48,659 nt of DNA from JAVKSM01 sp039583705 (GCA_039583705.1 JAVKSM010000004.1:1-48659), one strand, 5' to 3'. Positions 16,968-25,840 are shown, counted from the first letter of the stretch. The notes: generated by a model not told the origin, from the letters alone. Program-made: numbers and translations.

Positions 16968-17948
16968 TCAACGGCCCGGCCGGACAGCTCCGGGGACGGT
17001 GGGCGGCAGCATGTTGGTGATGTAGCCGTCCACCCAGCGCCCATTGCCGACGGTGTTGGCCAGCAACCGGACGTAGGGAGCGAACCGGATCAGCGTGGTG
17101 GTGAGGTCGGCCTGGTGCCGTTCGAGCATGCTGACGACGCCGTTCAACTGGGCCAGCGCGGGGCGTAGCTGCGCGCTGTCGTCGGCGACGAGTCCTGCCA
17201 GCTCGGCAGCCAACGACCGGGTGGCCACCAGCAGGGTGTCGATCGCGGACTTGCGGGCGATGACCTCGGACAGCAGGTCGTCGCCGTCGGCGAGCAGGCG
17301 CTGCACCTCGGCGTCGTGGCTGGCCAGCACCCCGCTCAGCGCGGTCGTGTTCCGCAGCAACCTGGCGAGGCCCGCGTCCCGGGAGGAGATCGTGGCGGAC
17401 AGCCGCTGCAGGCCGACCAGCGCCTGACGGGCACTGGCCGGCGCTCCCCGCAGGGCGTCGGCCAGGGTGCGCAACCCCTCGGCGAGCTGGCCGGTGTCGA
17501 TCCGGCCGACCGTCGCGGCGAGACCGCCGAGGGCTTGGGCGAGGTCGTAGGGTGCGACGGTGCGCTGCCGCGAGATCGCCGTCCGTGGGTCCAACGCAGC
17601 GTCGCCCTCCGGGTCGACGGACAGGTAGTCCCCGCCGAGAACGGTCTTGACCAGGATCGCCGCGGTGCTTCGATCCCCGATCCAGGTGTCTCGTACGCGG
17701 AAACTGACCGCCACGCTCGCGCCGTCCAGCTCCACCCCGGTGACCTCGCCGACCTTGACCCCGGCCACCCGGACTTCGTCACCCGGCGCGATCCCACCCG
17801 CCTCGGAGAACATCGCCCGGTAACCGATCCCGCCGCCGATGATCGGCAGGTTGTCCGCGGACAACGCAGCGAGGACCGCGAGGCCGAGCACCACGGTGCC
17901 GACCAAGCCGACGGTCACGGGGTTGCGCTCCCGGAACGACCTCACCAC
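16968..17948 (-). CDS. MCE family protein, MceC-like, standing alone
   Basis: This 326-residue protein has an N-terminal membrane anchor (about residues 13-32), an MCE/MlaD domain (about 38-118, with GGIAPGDEVRVAGVKVGEVTGVELDG and LGGDYLSVDPEG), and a long helical region ending ITNMLPPTVPG. MCE proteins form periplasmic tubes or rings that carry lipids or sterols with YrbE permeases and an ATPase. The length and the C-terminal region fit the MceC class. In actinobacteria these normally occur in yrbEAB-mceABCDEF operons. Here no yrbE or other mce gene is present; the neighbours are an antiporter relic and an SPFH relic. The reading frame is intact, so it may still be made, but its partners would have to come from elsewhere. 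ATG 17948 begins MVRSFRERNPV. Confidence 0.8.
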   Translation of the reverse strand: MVRSFRERNPVTVGLVGTVVLGLAVLAALSADNLPIIGGGIGYRAMFSEAGGIAPGDEVRVAGVKVGEVTGVELDGASVAVSFRVRDTWIGDRSTAAILVKTVLGGDYLSVDPEGDAALDPRTAISRQRTVAPYDLAQALGGLAATVGRIDTGQLAEGLRTLADALRGAPASARQALVGLQRLSATISSRDAGLARLLRNTTALSGVLASHDAEVQRLLADGDDLLSEVIARKSAIDTLLVATRSLAAELAGLVADDSAQLRPALAQLNGVVSMLERHQADLTTTLIRFAPYVRLLANTVGNGRWVDGYITNMLPPTVPGAVRPGR

Positions 17949-17984
17949 GCTCTCCCCCGACTCCGGTGACCCCGAGGGTTGTCA

Positions 17985-18250
17985 ACCACGCACCAGCCCG
18001 GGTCCGTCGTCACCTCGTTCGACCGCGCGGACCGGGGCGTGCGGTTCCTCGACGCCGGTCTCCAGCAACCGTAGCTGGAGCACGGCCGGGGTGTTCGCCA
18101 TCGCCGCCGCGGCCTGGGAGAGCTTCCGCGACGCCTGCAGCCCGCCGTCGGCGCTGATGACCCGGGTCGACCCGGACGGTGACGCTGTCGCGTGTGATGC
18201 CGTCCTGGGCGGGAACCGGCACCGTGACGATCTGTAGGTTGACCTTACAC
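17985..18250 (-). pseudogene. SPFH/band-7 (stomatin-like) gene remnant with internal deletion
   Basis: Reading the minus strand from about 18247, KVNLQIVTVPVPAQDGITRD followed by SVTVRVD matches the start of the SPFH domain of stomatin-like proteins. About 18165 the frame changes and continues RVISADGGLQASRKLSQAAA, then AMANTPAVLQLRLLETGVE, which is the helical region near the C-terminus of the same family. Over 100 residues of the SPFH domain between these are missing, and the tail after ETGVE diverges before a stop near 17982. This is a deletion-plus-frameshift relic. From 18260 to 18473 nothing further is recognisable. Confidence 0.7.
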
Positions 18251-18454
18251 CTCCCACTCCCGCCAGGGGTGTCCTCCGTGACTGGCGCCTTCGACGCTAC
18301 CCCGCGCCGCGGGCGCCGTCGGCCACCGGTGGCAGGTGCGCTGTCCCGTCGAGCTACCCGGCCGCGAGGCAGACCCGTGGCTGCGTCCCGAGCGCTCACG
18401 GGCGCGCCTCGCTACCCCTCGGGACGACCGTGAGCGGCGCTGCTGTGCCCGATG

Positions 18455-18476
18455 GTTCGCTCGCTCCGCTCGCTCA
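18455..18476. repeat. Short GAGCGAGCGGAGCGAGC-type repeat at the glnE stop
   Basis: Read on the minus strand, the glnE stop codon opens a GAGCGAGCGGAGCGAGCGAA sequence. I recall similar short sequences scattered between genes in several actinomycete genomes. It is made of GAGC-type units and is not a clean hairpin. No second copy is seen in this window, so calling it a dispersed repeat is recollection, not observation. Confidence 0.3.
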
Positions 18477-21400
18477 CATGCCGTAGAAGACCCGCTCGAC
18501 GACCGCACGGGCACGGCGTGTCACCCGGCGGTATTCGTCGACGAAGGCTCCCGGGTCCCCGCCGGCAGGATGGCCCATCACCCGCGCGACCGCGACCAGC
18601 GCACGCCCCGAGCGGGGCAGGGCGTCCGAGGGCTTGCCCCGCACCAGGGTCACGGCGTTGCGGGCGCGGGTGGCCATCAGCCAGCCGGCCTCCAGCGCGG
18701 CCGCGTCTGCCCCGGGAAGGATCCCGGCTGCCGCGGCCGCCCGCAGCGCGTCCACGGTGGAGGTCGTGCGCAGCGTGGGCACCGCTGCGGCGTGCCGCAA
18801 CTGCAGCAGTTGCACCGTCCACTCCACGTCCGCCAACCCGCCGTGCCCCAGCTTGGTGTGGGTGGCCCGGTCCGCCCCCCGCGGCAGGCGCTCGGAGTCC
18901 ACTCTCGCCTTGATCCGCCGGATCTCGGTGGTCTGCGCCGGCGGCAGCCCGCCTGGCGGGTACCGCAGCTCGTCCACCGCCTCGATGAACCGCGCGCCCA
19001 TCTCTCGGTCGCCGGCCACCGGGCGGGCGCGCAGCAACGCCTGCACCTCCCAGACCCCGGCCCACCGGGAGTAGTACGCACGGTAGGAGGCGAGCGTGCG
19101 CACCAGCGGCCCACTGCGTCCCTCCGGGCGCAGGTCGGCGTCCACCAGCAGCGCCGGATCCGGGCTGGGCGCCGCGAGCACGCGGCGCACCGTCTCCGCG
19201 ACCGCGGTGGCGAAACGCAGCGCTCGGGTCTCCTCCGCGCCGTCGGACGGGTCGCAGACGAAGAGCACGTCGGCGTCGGAGCCGTACCCCAGCTCCGAGC
19301 CGCCGAGCCGGCCCATTCCGATGACGGCGACCCGTGCCGGGTCGCCGTTCCGGCCGAGCCGACGCACCGCGGCGGCCACAGCGGAGTCGAGCGCCGCTGC
19401 CCAGTTGTACGTCAGCGCCTCGCAGACGGCCCGGACCTCGAGCAGGCCGAGCAGGTCGGCGCAGGCGATCCGCAGCAGCTCGTGGCGGCGTAGCGACCTG
19501 GCCGCCGCCGCGGCTGCCGCCGGCTCGTCGTGGCGGGCCACCGCGGCGCACAACGCGGCCGCCGCCCCCGCCGGGTCGCGGGTGGCGAGCTCCGCGTCCG
19601 GTCCGGTGTCGGCGAGCAGCCGCAGCACCGCCGGAGCCCGCACCAGCAGGTCGGGCACCATCTTCGACGTGCCGAGCAGGCGCATGAGCCGCTGCGCCAC
19701 CGCGCCCTCGTCGCGCAGCAGCCGCAGGTACCACGGCGTGGACTCCAGGGCCTCCGACACCCTGCGGTAGGCGAGCAGGCCGCCGTCCGGGTCCGGGGTC
19801 TCGGCGAGCTCGTCGAGCAGCACCGGCAGCAGCGCGGTCTGGATCGCCGCCGCCCGGGACACCCCGGTGGTCAGCGCCTGCAGGTGGGCCAGCGCGCCCT
19901 GCGGCGAGGCGTACCCGAGCGCGGCCAGCCGTGCGGTGGCCTGTCGGGGGGTCAGCCGCAGGTCCTCGGTGGGCACCCGCGCCACCGCCTCCAGCAGCGG
20001 ACGGTAGAACAACTTCTGGTGCAGCCGACGGGCCCGCAGCGCGTTGCGGGACCGCTCGGCCACCAGCACGCCGACCGCGTCATGCCGCCCGTCGGGCCGC
20101 ATCCGCGCCGCCCGCGCCAGCCAGCGCAGGCCGGCGATGTCGTCCTCGGCAGGGAACAGGTGGGTGCGGCGCATCCGCTGCAGCTGCAGGCGGTGCTCGA
20201 ACAGCCGCAGCGCGCAGTAGGACGCCGCGAGGTTCGCCGCGTCGTCGCGTCCGACGTAACCGCGGGCGCCCAGCGCCGCCAGCGCGCCCAGCGTCGACCG
20301 CTGGCGCAGCTCGGGGTCACTGCGGCCGTGCACGAGCTGCAGCAACTGCACCGCGAACTCGACGTCCCGCAGCCCGCCGCGGCCGAGCTTGAGCTCGCGG
20401 TCGACGAGGTCGGCGGGCACCTGCTCCTCGACACGCCGGCGCATGGCCTGCACGTCGGCCACGAAGTCCTCCCGGTCGGCCGCCGTCCACACCAGCGGAG
20501 CGACGGCGTCGACGTAGGACTGCCCGAGCGCCGGGTCGCCCGCCACCGGGCGTGCCTTGAGCAAAGCCTGGAACTCCCAAGTCCGGGCCCAGCGCCGGTA
20601 GTAGCCGAGGTGCCCGTCAAGGGTCCGCACCAACGGGCCGGCCCTGCCTTCGGGCCGCAGTGCCGCATCCACCTCGAAGCAGGCTGCCGCGGCCACCCGC
20701 ACCATCGCGGCGGCGGACCGGGTGGCGGCCTCGTCGGCGGGCTCGGCCACGAACACGACGTCGACGTCGCTGACGTAGTTGAGCTCGCCGCCGCCGCACT
20801 TGCCCATCCCGATCACGGCGAGCCGCCCGGTCCTCCCGGGGTCGGCGGCGCCGACTCTGACACCGCCGACCCCGGCAGCGTCGACCTCGGTGACGGCGGC
20901 TGCCAGTGCCGCTCGCAGGGCGCCCGCGGCCAGGTCGGCGAGCTGCGCGCCGACGAGCTGCAGCGGGAGCACCGCGAGCTCCGGCTCGCACACCGCGGCG
21001 AGGTCGGCGGCCGCGATGTCGAGCAGTTCGTCGCGGTAGGCGGCCCGCAAGGCGGCGACGGCACGCGAGCCGGTCAAGGCCGCCCGCGTCCCGTCCGGGG
21101 AACCGGGCGGCGGCGCTTCGGGGTCGGCTCCGACCGCCCGCAGCAGCCGCGCGCTGTAGGTGGCGAGGTCCCGGCCGCCGTCGAGCCGCAGCCGCTGCCA
21201 GCGCCGCGGCCCGGCCACCAGGTGGTCGCCCAGCGCAGTGGACGAGCCGAGCACGCCGAGCAGCCGCCCTCGAAGCCCCACCTCGCTGCGCAGGGCCTCG
21301 TCCAGCTCGGTCCAGCCCCCTCCCAGGGCGTCGGCGAGCCGCTCCAGGGTGCGCAGCGCCAGGTCGGGGTCCGGGCTGCGGGCCAGCGCCCACAGCGGCA

Positions 21401-21521
21401 GCTCGGCCCCAGGCGCGGGCGCGTTGCCGCGCCACCACCCGAGCCGGGTGAGCACGGACTCCGCGCGGACGTCGGTGAGGCCGAGGCGGGCCGGTGAGGT
21501 GGCGGGGCGGCGCTCGGTCAC
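18474..21521 (-). CDS. glnE: Bifunctional glutamine synthetase adenylyltransferase/adenylyl-removing enzyme
   Basis: GlnE adds AMP to, or removes it from, the loop tyrosine of GlnA1 to tune its activity to nitrogen supply. The product has 1015 residues from GTG 21521. Two nucleotidyltransferase domains are visible: the N-terminal adenylyl-removing one with GGGELNYVSDVDVVFV near residue 250, and the C-terminal adenylyltransferase with GSELGYGSDADVLFV near 747. Each is followed by a helical GlnD/E domain (GRGGLRDVEFAVQLLQLVHG and GHGGLADVEWTVQLLQLRHA). The upstream open frame (to 21665) is not needed and overlaps the P450 leader. It is divergent from the P450 gene and converges toward glnA1. 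It looks intact and of normal size. Confidence 0.95.
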   Translation of the reverse strand: MTERRPATSPARLGLTDVRAESVLTRLGWWRGNAPAPGAELPLWALARSPDPDLALRTLERLADALGGGWTELDEALRSEVGLRGRLLGVLGSSTALGDHLVAGPRRWQRLRLDGGRDLATYSARLLRAVGADPEAPPPGSPDGTRAALTGSRAVAALRAAYRDELLDIAAADLAAVCEPELAVLPLQLVGAQLADLAAGALRAALAAAVTEVDAAGVGGVRVGAADPGRTGRLAVIGMGKCGGGELNYVSDVDVVFVAEPADEAATRSAAAMVRVAAAACFEVDAALRPEGRAGPLVRTLDGHLGYYRRWARTWEFQALLKARPVAGDPALGQSYVDAVAPLVWTAADREDFVADVQAMRRRVEEQVPADLVDRELKLGRGGLRDVEFAVQLLQLVHGRSDPELRQRSTLGALAALGARGYVGRDDAANLAASYCALRLFEHRLQLQRMRRTHLFPAEDDIAGLRWLARAARMRPDGRHDAVGVLVAERSRNALRARRLHQKLFYRPLLEAVARVPTEDLRLTPRQATARLAALGYASPQGALAHLQALTTGVSRAAAIQTALLPVLLDELAETPDPDGGLLAYRRVSEALESTPWYLRLLRDEGAVAQRLMRLLGTSKMVPDLLVRAPAVLRLLADTGPDAELATRDPAGAAAALCAAVARHDEPAAAAAAARSLRRHELLRIACADLLGLLEVRAVCEALTYNWAAALDSAVAAAVRRLGRNGDPARVAVIGMGRLGGSELGYGSDADVLFVCDPSDGAEETRALRFATAVAETVRRVLAAPSPDPALLVDADLRPEGRSGPLVRTLASYRAYYSRWAGVWEVQALLRARPVAGDREMGARFIEAVDELRYPPGGLPPAQTTEIRRIKARVDSERLPRGADRATHTKLGHGGLADVEWTVQLLQLRHAAAVPTLRTTSTVDALRAAAAAGILPGADAAALEAGWLMATRARNAVTLVRGKPSDALPRSGRALVAVARVMGHPAGGDPGAFVDEYRRVTRRARAVVERVFYGM

Positions 21522-21583
21522 CCCTCCGATCCTGCCCGCGTCGGTGCCGCGACCGGGGAGGAAACACCGTTGCCCACTGTCCC

Positions 21584-21630
21584 CACCTGCAGTAGACCGA
21601 CAGGTGAGGGAGCGACACCGACAGGTGAGG
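21584..21630 (+). promoter_or_regulatory. Repeated operator-like sites before the P450 gene
   Basis: ACCGACAGGTGAGG occurs twice (21596-21609 and 21617-21630), 21 bp apart, close to two helical turns. In addition CACCTG (21584-21589) and CAGGTG (21601-21606) form an inverted pair 11 bp apart, and a second CAGGTG lies at 21622. The last copy covers the ribosome site of the P450 gene. This looks like a repressor-binding region for the divergent glnE-P450 pair. No regulator gene is adjacent. Confidence 0.4.
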
Positions 21631-21639
21631 AAGAAACCG

Positions 21640-22851
21640 ATGACAGGCGCCGACCTGCACAGCACTCCGACCGGCCTCGCACCGACCGCCGAGGACGGCG
21701 GGGGGACTCTGCTCCGCTGGCTGCGGGAGATGCGCGAGCACCACCCGGTGTGGCGGGACGCGTTCGGTGTCTGGAGCGTGTTCCGCTACGCCGACGTGCA
21801 TCGGGCGATTTCCGAGCCGCAGGTGTTCTCCTCCCACACGGCGCGGGTGGTCCCGGTCGCGGAGCGGTTCAGCGCGGGCAACCTGCTGCAGACCGATCCG
21901 CCCCGCCACCACCAGCTACGCCGCCTGGTCGGCGCGGCCTTCAGCCCGAAGGTCGTCACCGGACTCGCCCCCCGCATCGCCGAGATCACCGGCGAGCTGC
22001 TCGACGCCACCGGGGGCGCCACGGAGTTCGACCTCGTCCCCGCCCTGGCCTACCCGCTCCCGGTGACCGTGATCGCCGAGTTGCTCGGCCTGCCGACCGC
22101 TGACCGGGCCCTGTTCCAGTCCTGGGCGGACAAGCTGTTCGACCAGGACACCACCGACCCCCCCGACCCCAACGACCCGCAGCTCGCGCGGCGCGTCGAT
22201 GAGGCGACCGCGGACATGCTCGCCTACCTGTACGAGCAGTGCCGGGACCGCCGTGCCCACCCCCGCGAGGATCTGATCAGCAGGCTCAACACCGTGGAGG
22301 CCGACGGCGAGCGGCTGAGCGAGCAGGAGGTCGTGAACTTCTCCATGGTGCTGCTGATCGCCGGGCACATCACCACCACCGCGCTGCTCGGCAACCTCGT
22401 ACTGTGCCTGGACGAGCACCCCCAGGTATGGGCCGAGCTGCGTGCGGACCGCTCGACGGTGCCGGCCACCGTCGAAGAGGTGCTGCGCTACCGCTCTTCA
22501 TTCTCCCTGGTGGGACGGGTGACGATGGTCGAGACCGAGCTGGGCGGGCAGGTCATCCCGGCGGACGCGCTCGTCGTGCCGTGGCTGCTGTCCGCCAACC
22601 GGGACGAGCGTGAGTTCCCCGACCCGGACCGGTTCGACATCCACCGCCCCGACAACCATCACCTGGCCTTCGGCTACGGCATCCACTTCTGCATCGGCCA
22701 ACTGTTGGCCAGGGTCGAGGCCAGGGTCGCGGTGGGTGTGCTGCTTGACCGGTACGCGACGATCGGTCTGACTCCCGGGGCGCCGCTGGAGTTCTACGAC
22801 CGAGGCATCTTCGCCGCTCGGAACGTCCCGGTCACCGTGCGTCCCGCCTGA
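21640..22851 (+). CDS. Cytochrome P450
   Basis: The protein has 403 residues, the usual size of a soluble bacterial P450. The heme loop FGYGIHFCIG places the thiolate ligand at Cys351; the ExxR motif is E280-V-L-R283, and the I-helix reads LLIAGHITTTALLGN. In the I-helix the usual acidic residue before Thr is Ile244 (AGHITT in place of AGHETT), seen in some macrolide-type P450s. It probably hydroxylates a small hydrophobic compound, but the substrate cannot be read. No ferredoxin or reductase gene is nearby. ATG 21640 gives MTGADLH with GTGAGGAAG upstream. It is absent from the mycobacterial order at this place and converges on the CrtI-like gene. Confidence 0.9.
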   Translation: MTGADLHSTPTGLAPTAEDGGGTLLRWLREMREHHPVWRDAFGVWSVFRYADVHRAISEPQVFSSHTARVVPVAERFSAGNLLQTDPPRHHQLRRLVGAAFSPKVVTGLAPRIAEITGELLDATGGATEFDLVPALAYPLPVTVIAELLGLPTADRALFQSWADKLFDQDTTDPPDPNDPQLARRVDEATADMLAYLYEQCRDRRAHPREDLISRLNTVEADGERLSEQEVVNFSMVLLIAGHITTTALLGNLVLCLDEHPQVWAELRADRSTVPATVEEVLRYRSSFSLVGRVTMVETELGGQVIPADALVVPWLLSANRDEREFPDPDRFDIHRPDNHHLAFGYGIHFCIGQLLARVEARVAVGVLLDRYATIGLTPGAPLEFYDRGIFAARNVPVTVRPA

Positions 22852-22886
22852 CGCCCTCCCCGGGCGCGTTACCCCAGACGGGACCA

Positions 22887-24371
22887 CTAAGCCGGGCCGA
22901 CGAGGCCGGCGACGATCCGCGCGGACTGGGCCACCAGCGGCAGGCCGCCGCCAGGGTGGGTCGAGCCGCCGACGAGGAACAGCCCGGGCACCGGGGTGCG
23001 GTTGGCCGGGCGCAGGAACGCCGCGCGCAGACCGTTCGAGGACGTGCCGTAGATCGAGCCGCCGGGTGCTCCGGTGGTGGCGAGGTCGGCCGGGGTGCGC
23101 ACGACGCGCCAGCGCACCCGGTCCCGCACGTCGAGCCCGCGGCGGGCCAGCGTCGTCAGCACCGCGTCGGCGTAGGACGACGCCAGGCCCGGGGTGTTCC
23201 AGTCCACCCCGGCCCCCGGGTCGTGGCGGGGGGCGTTGACGAGCACAAACCACGCCTCGTCCGCGGCCGAGGGCCGCACGGTCGGGTCGTCGGGGTTGGT
23301 GACGTACACCGCGGGGTCGGGCACCGGCCGCGGGCTTGCCGCGAAGATCGAGTCGAACTCGTCGTCGTAGTCGCGCGGGAAGAGCACGGTGTGGTGGATG
23401 AGCCCGGGAGTTCGCCCACGCAACGCCAGCAGCAACGTCAGCCCGGACAGCGACGGAGTCGCCCGCCGCAGCCGGCGCAGCGGACCGGCGGCAACCGCGG
23501 GTGGCAGCAGCCGGGTGTAGAGCGCGGTGGCGTCGGTGTTGCACACCACGACGTCGGCGGCCACGGGTGGGCCGCCGGCAAGCGTCACGCCGACGGCCCG
23601 ACCGCCGTCAAGCCGCACCGCCGTCACCTCGGCGCCGGTCCGCACCCGCCCGCCCTGGTGCTCGATGAGCCCGGTCAGCGCATCAGCCAGTCGGCGAAGC
23701 CCGCCGCGGACGTACCAGACGCCGTGGCTCTGCTCCAGCCACGGCACGACGGCCAGCGCCGCCGGCGCGCGTCGTGGGTCAGAGCCGCAGTACGTGGCGT
23801 AGCGGTCCAGCAGCACCCGCAGCCGGGGGTCGCGCAGGAACCGCTGTCCGGTGCCGTGCAGCGTGCGCCACGGAGCGATCGCCGCCAGGTCGCGCAGCCG
23901 GCGGGAGTACCGCACCAGGTCCAGCGGGCCGTTCAGAGGCCCGGACAGGAACGGCCCGCGCACCGCCTGCCAGACTCGCGCAGCATGTGCCGAGAACGCC
24001 AGCCAGTCGGCTGCGGCACGACCGCCGAGCTGGTCCCCGAGCGCGTCGGCGACCTGCCGTGGCGGCGCGTTGGGAACCTCGAGCCAGGTGCCGTCGCCGA
24101 AGCGGTAGCGGAACGCCGGGTGCACCGGGGCAAGCTCCACGAACTCGGCCAGCGCGGCGCCAGCCGCGGCAAAGGTGTCGGCGAAGACCTCCGGCCAGGT
24201 GAGCAGGCTGGGGCCGGTGTCGAACCGGAACCCGTCCCGGGCGTAGCTGCCGAGCTTGCCGCCGACCTCGGCGGCGGCTTCCAGCACGGTGACGGTGTGA
24301 CCCGCGGCGCCCAGCCGGACGGCGGCGCACAACCCACCCACCCCAGCCCCAACCACCACCACCCGCGCCAC
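22887..24371 (-). CDS. CrtI-like FAD-dependent oxidoreductase (phytoene desaturase family)
   Basis: This 494-residue protein has an N-terminal FAD motif VVVGAGVGGLCAAVRLGAAGH, the next conserved block GGKLGSYARDGFRFDTGPSLLTWP, and the C-terminal signature VPGLFLVGGSTHPGGGLPLVAQSAR that is typical of carotenoid desaturases and related isomerases. CrtI enzymes desaturate phytoene to lycopene, but many relatives act on other polyenes or isoprenoids. No crtB, crtE or cyclase is in the window, so the substrate is uncertain. The GTG start at 24371 begins V-A-R-V-V-V-V. It follows glnA2 by 75 bp on the same strand and may be read from the same transcript. A 14-bp-period tandem repeat (CCCTAGGCCGTGT at 24380-24392 and 24394-24406) lies in that gap. 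Confidence 0.8.
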   Translation of the reverse strand: MARVVVVGAGVGGLCAAVRLGAAGHTVTVLEAAAEVGGKLGSYARDGFRFDTGPSLLTWPEVFADTFAAAGAALAEFVELAPVHPAFRYRFGDGTWLEVPNAPPRQVADALGDQLGGRAAADWLAFSAHAARVWQAVRGPFLSGPLNGPLDLVRYSRRLRDLAAIAPWRTLHGTGQRFLRDPRLRVLLDRYATYCGSDPRRAPAALAVVPWLEQSHGVWYVRGGLRRLADALTGLIEHQGGRVRTGAEVTAVRLDGGRAVGVTLAGGPPVAADVVVCNTDATALYTRLLPPAVAAGPLRRLRRATPSLSGLTLLLALRGRTPGLIHHTVLFPRDYDDEFDSIFAASPRPVPDPAVYVTNPDDPTVRPSAADEAWFVLVNAPRHDPGAGVDWNTPGLASSYADAVLTTLARRGLDVRDRVRWRVVRTPADLATTGAPGGSIYGTSSNGLRAAFLRPANRTPVPGLFLVGGSTHPGGGLPLVAQSARIVAGLVGPA

Positions 24372-24446
24372 CCACTGAACCCTAGGCCGTGTTCCCTAGG
24401 CCGTGTCCCCGCCCGCTGCCACGCCGACGGACCACCTGAAAGCCAC

Positions 24447-25790
24447 TCACAGGACGGGCAGGAACGTGGCAAGCTCGTAGGGGGTGACGTGGCGGCGGTA
24501 GTTGTCCCACTCAGCGCGCTTGTTGCGCAGGAAGAAGTCGAAGACGTGCTCGCCGAGCACCTCGGCCACCAGTTCGGAGTGCTCCATCTCCGCGAGCGCC
24601 TCGGCCAGGTTCTGCGGCAGGGCGGGATAGCCCATCGCCCGGCGCTCCGCCTCAGTCAGCGACCAGACGTCGTCCTCAGCGGGCGCCGGCAGCTCGTGGT
24701 CCTCCCGGATTCCCCGTAGCCCCGCACCCAGGATGGCGGCGAAGGCCAGGTAGGGGTTGCACGCGCTGTCGGGCGTGCGCACCTCGACCCGGCGGCTGGA
24801 TGCCTTGCCGGGCGAGTACATCGGCACCCGCACGAGCGCGGAGCGGTTCGCGTGGCCCCAGCACACCGTGGTCGGCGCCTCCCCGCCGGTGATGAGCCGC
24901 TTGTAGGAGTTGACGTACTGGTTGGTGACCGCGGAGATCTCGCGGGCGTGGCGGAGGATCCCGGCAACGAACGCCTTGCCGGTCTTCGACAGCTCGTACG
25001 GGTCGCCGGGGTCGTGGAAGGTGTTCTGGTCGCCCTCGAAGAGGCTGAAGTGGGTGTGCATGGCCGAGCCGGCCCGGTCGGAGAACGGCTTGGGCATGAA
25101 GGACGCGCGGACCCCCTGAGTGATCGCCACCTCCTTGAGGAGGTACCGGAAGGTCATGACGTTGTCGGCCGTCGTCAGCGCGTCGGCGTAGCGCAGGTCG
25201 ATCTCCTGCTGGCCCGGCGCCCCCTCGTGGTGGCTGAACTCCACGGAGATACCCATCGACTCCAGGGCTTCGATGGCATGGCGGCGGAAGTGCGGCGCCG
25301 CGTCGTGGCTGGACTGGTCGAAGTAGCCACCGGAGTCGGCCGGGACCGGAGTGGAGCCGTCACCGGGCAGGTCGCGCAGCAGGTAGAACTCGATCTCCGG
25401 ATGGACGTAGCAGGTGAAACCGGCCTCGGCGGCCTGCGACAGCGCGCGGCGCAGCACATGGCGGGGGTCCGCCCAGGACGGGGAACCGTCGGGCATGGTG
25501 ATGTCGCAGAACATCCGCGCCGAGTAGGGCCCGCCTTCCGGCGTCTCCCAGGGCAGCACCTGGAACGTGGCCGGATCGGGCCGGGCCACCATGTCCGACT
25601 CGTAGACCCGCGCGAAGCCCTCGATGGCCGAGCCGTCGAAGCCGATGCCCTCGGCGAACGCGCCCTCCAGCTCGGCGGGCGCCACCGCGACCGACTTGAG
25701 GTAGCCGAGCACGTCGGTGAACCACAGCCGCACGAACCGGATGTCGCGTTCCTCTAGCGTGCGGAGCACGAACTCCTGCTGCCGGTCCAT
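24447..25790 (-). CDS. glnA: Glutamine synthetase-like protein GlnA2
   Basis: This 447-residue type I GS family protein corresponds to mycobacterial glnA2. Visible marks are FTDVLGYLKSVAV near residue 24, GFDGSAIEGFARV, HPEIEFYLL, HHEGAPGQQEIDLRY, and the ATP region RASFMPKPFSDRAGSAMHTH. The adenylylation loop of GlnA1 is replaced by DVWSLTEAERRAMGY, with no equivalent Tyr, so GlnE should not modify it. Actinobacterial GlnA2-type proteins are not always glutamine synthetases; some are gamma-glutamyl-polyamine synthetases, so the substrate is open. ATG 25790 begins MDRQQEFV. It is 50 bp downstream of the lipoprotein peptidase, as in mycobacteria. Confidence 0.88.
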   Translation of the reverse strand: MDRQQEFVLRTLEERDIRFVRLWFTDVLGYLKSVAVAPAELEGAFAEGIGFDGSAIEGFARVYESDMVARPDPATFQVLPWETPEGGPYSARMFCDITMPDGSPSWADPRHVLRRALSQAAEAGFTCYVHPEIEFYLLRDLPGDGSTPVPADSGGYFDQSSHDAAPHFRRHAIEALESMGISVEFSHHEGAPGQQEIDLRYADALTTADNVMTFRYLLKEVAITQGVRASFMPKPFSDRAGSAMHTHFSLFEGDQNTFHDPGDPYELSKTGKAFVAGILRHAREISAVTNQYVNSYKRLITGGEAPTTVCWGHANRSALVRVPMYSPGKASSRRVEVRTPDSACNPYLAFAAILGAGLRGIREDHELPAPAEDDVWSLTEAERRAMGYPALPQNLAEALAEMEHSELVAEVLGEHVFDFFLRNKRAEWDNYRRHVTPYELATFLPVL

Positions 25791-25840
25791 GGCCGCAGGG
25801 TAGGCAGCCGGTGTTAACGCGGTGTTGCGCGGGGGTCGGT

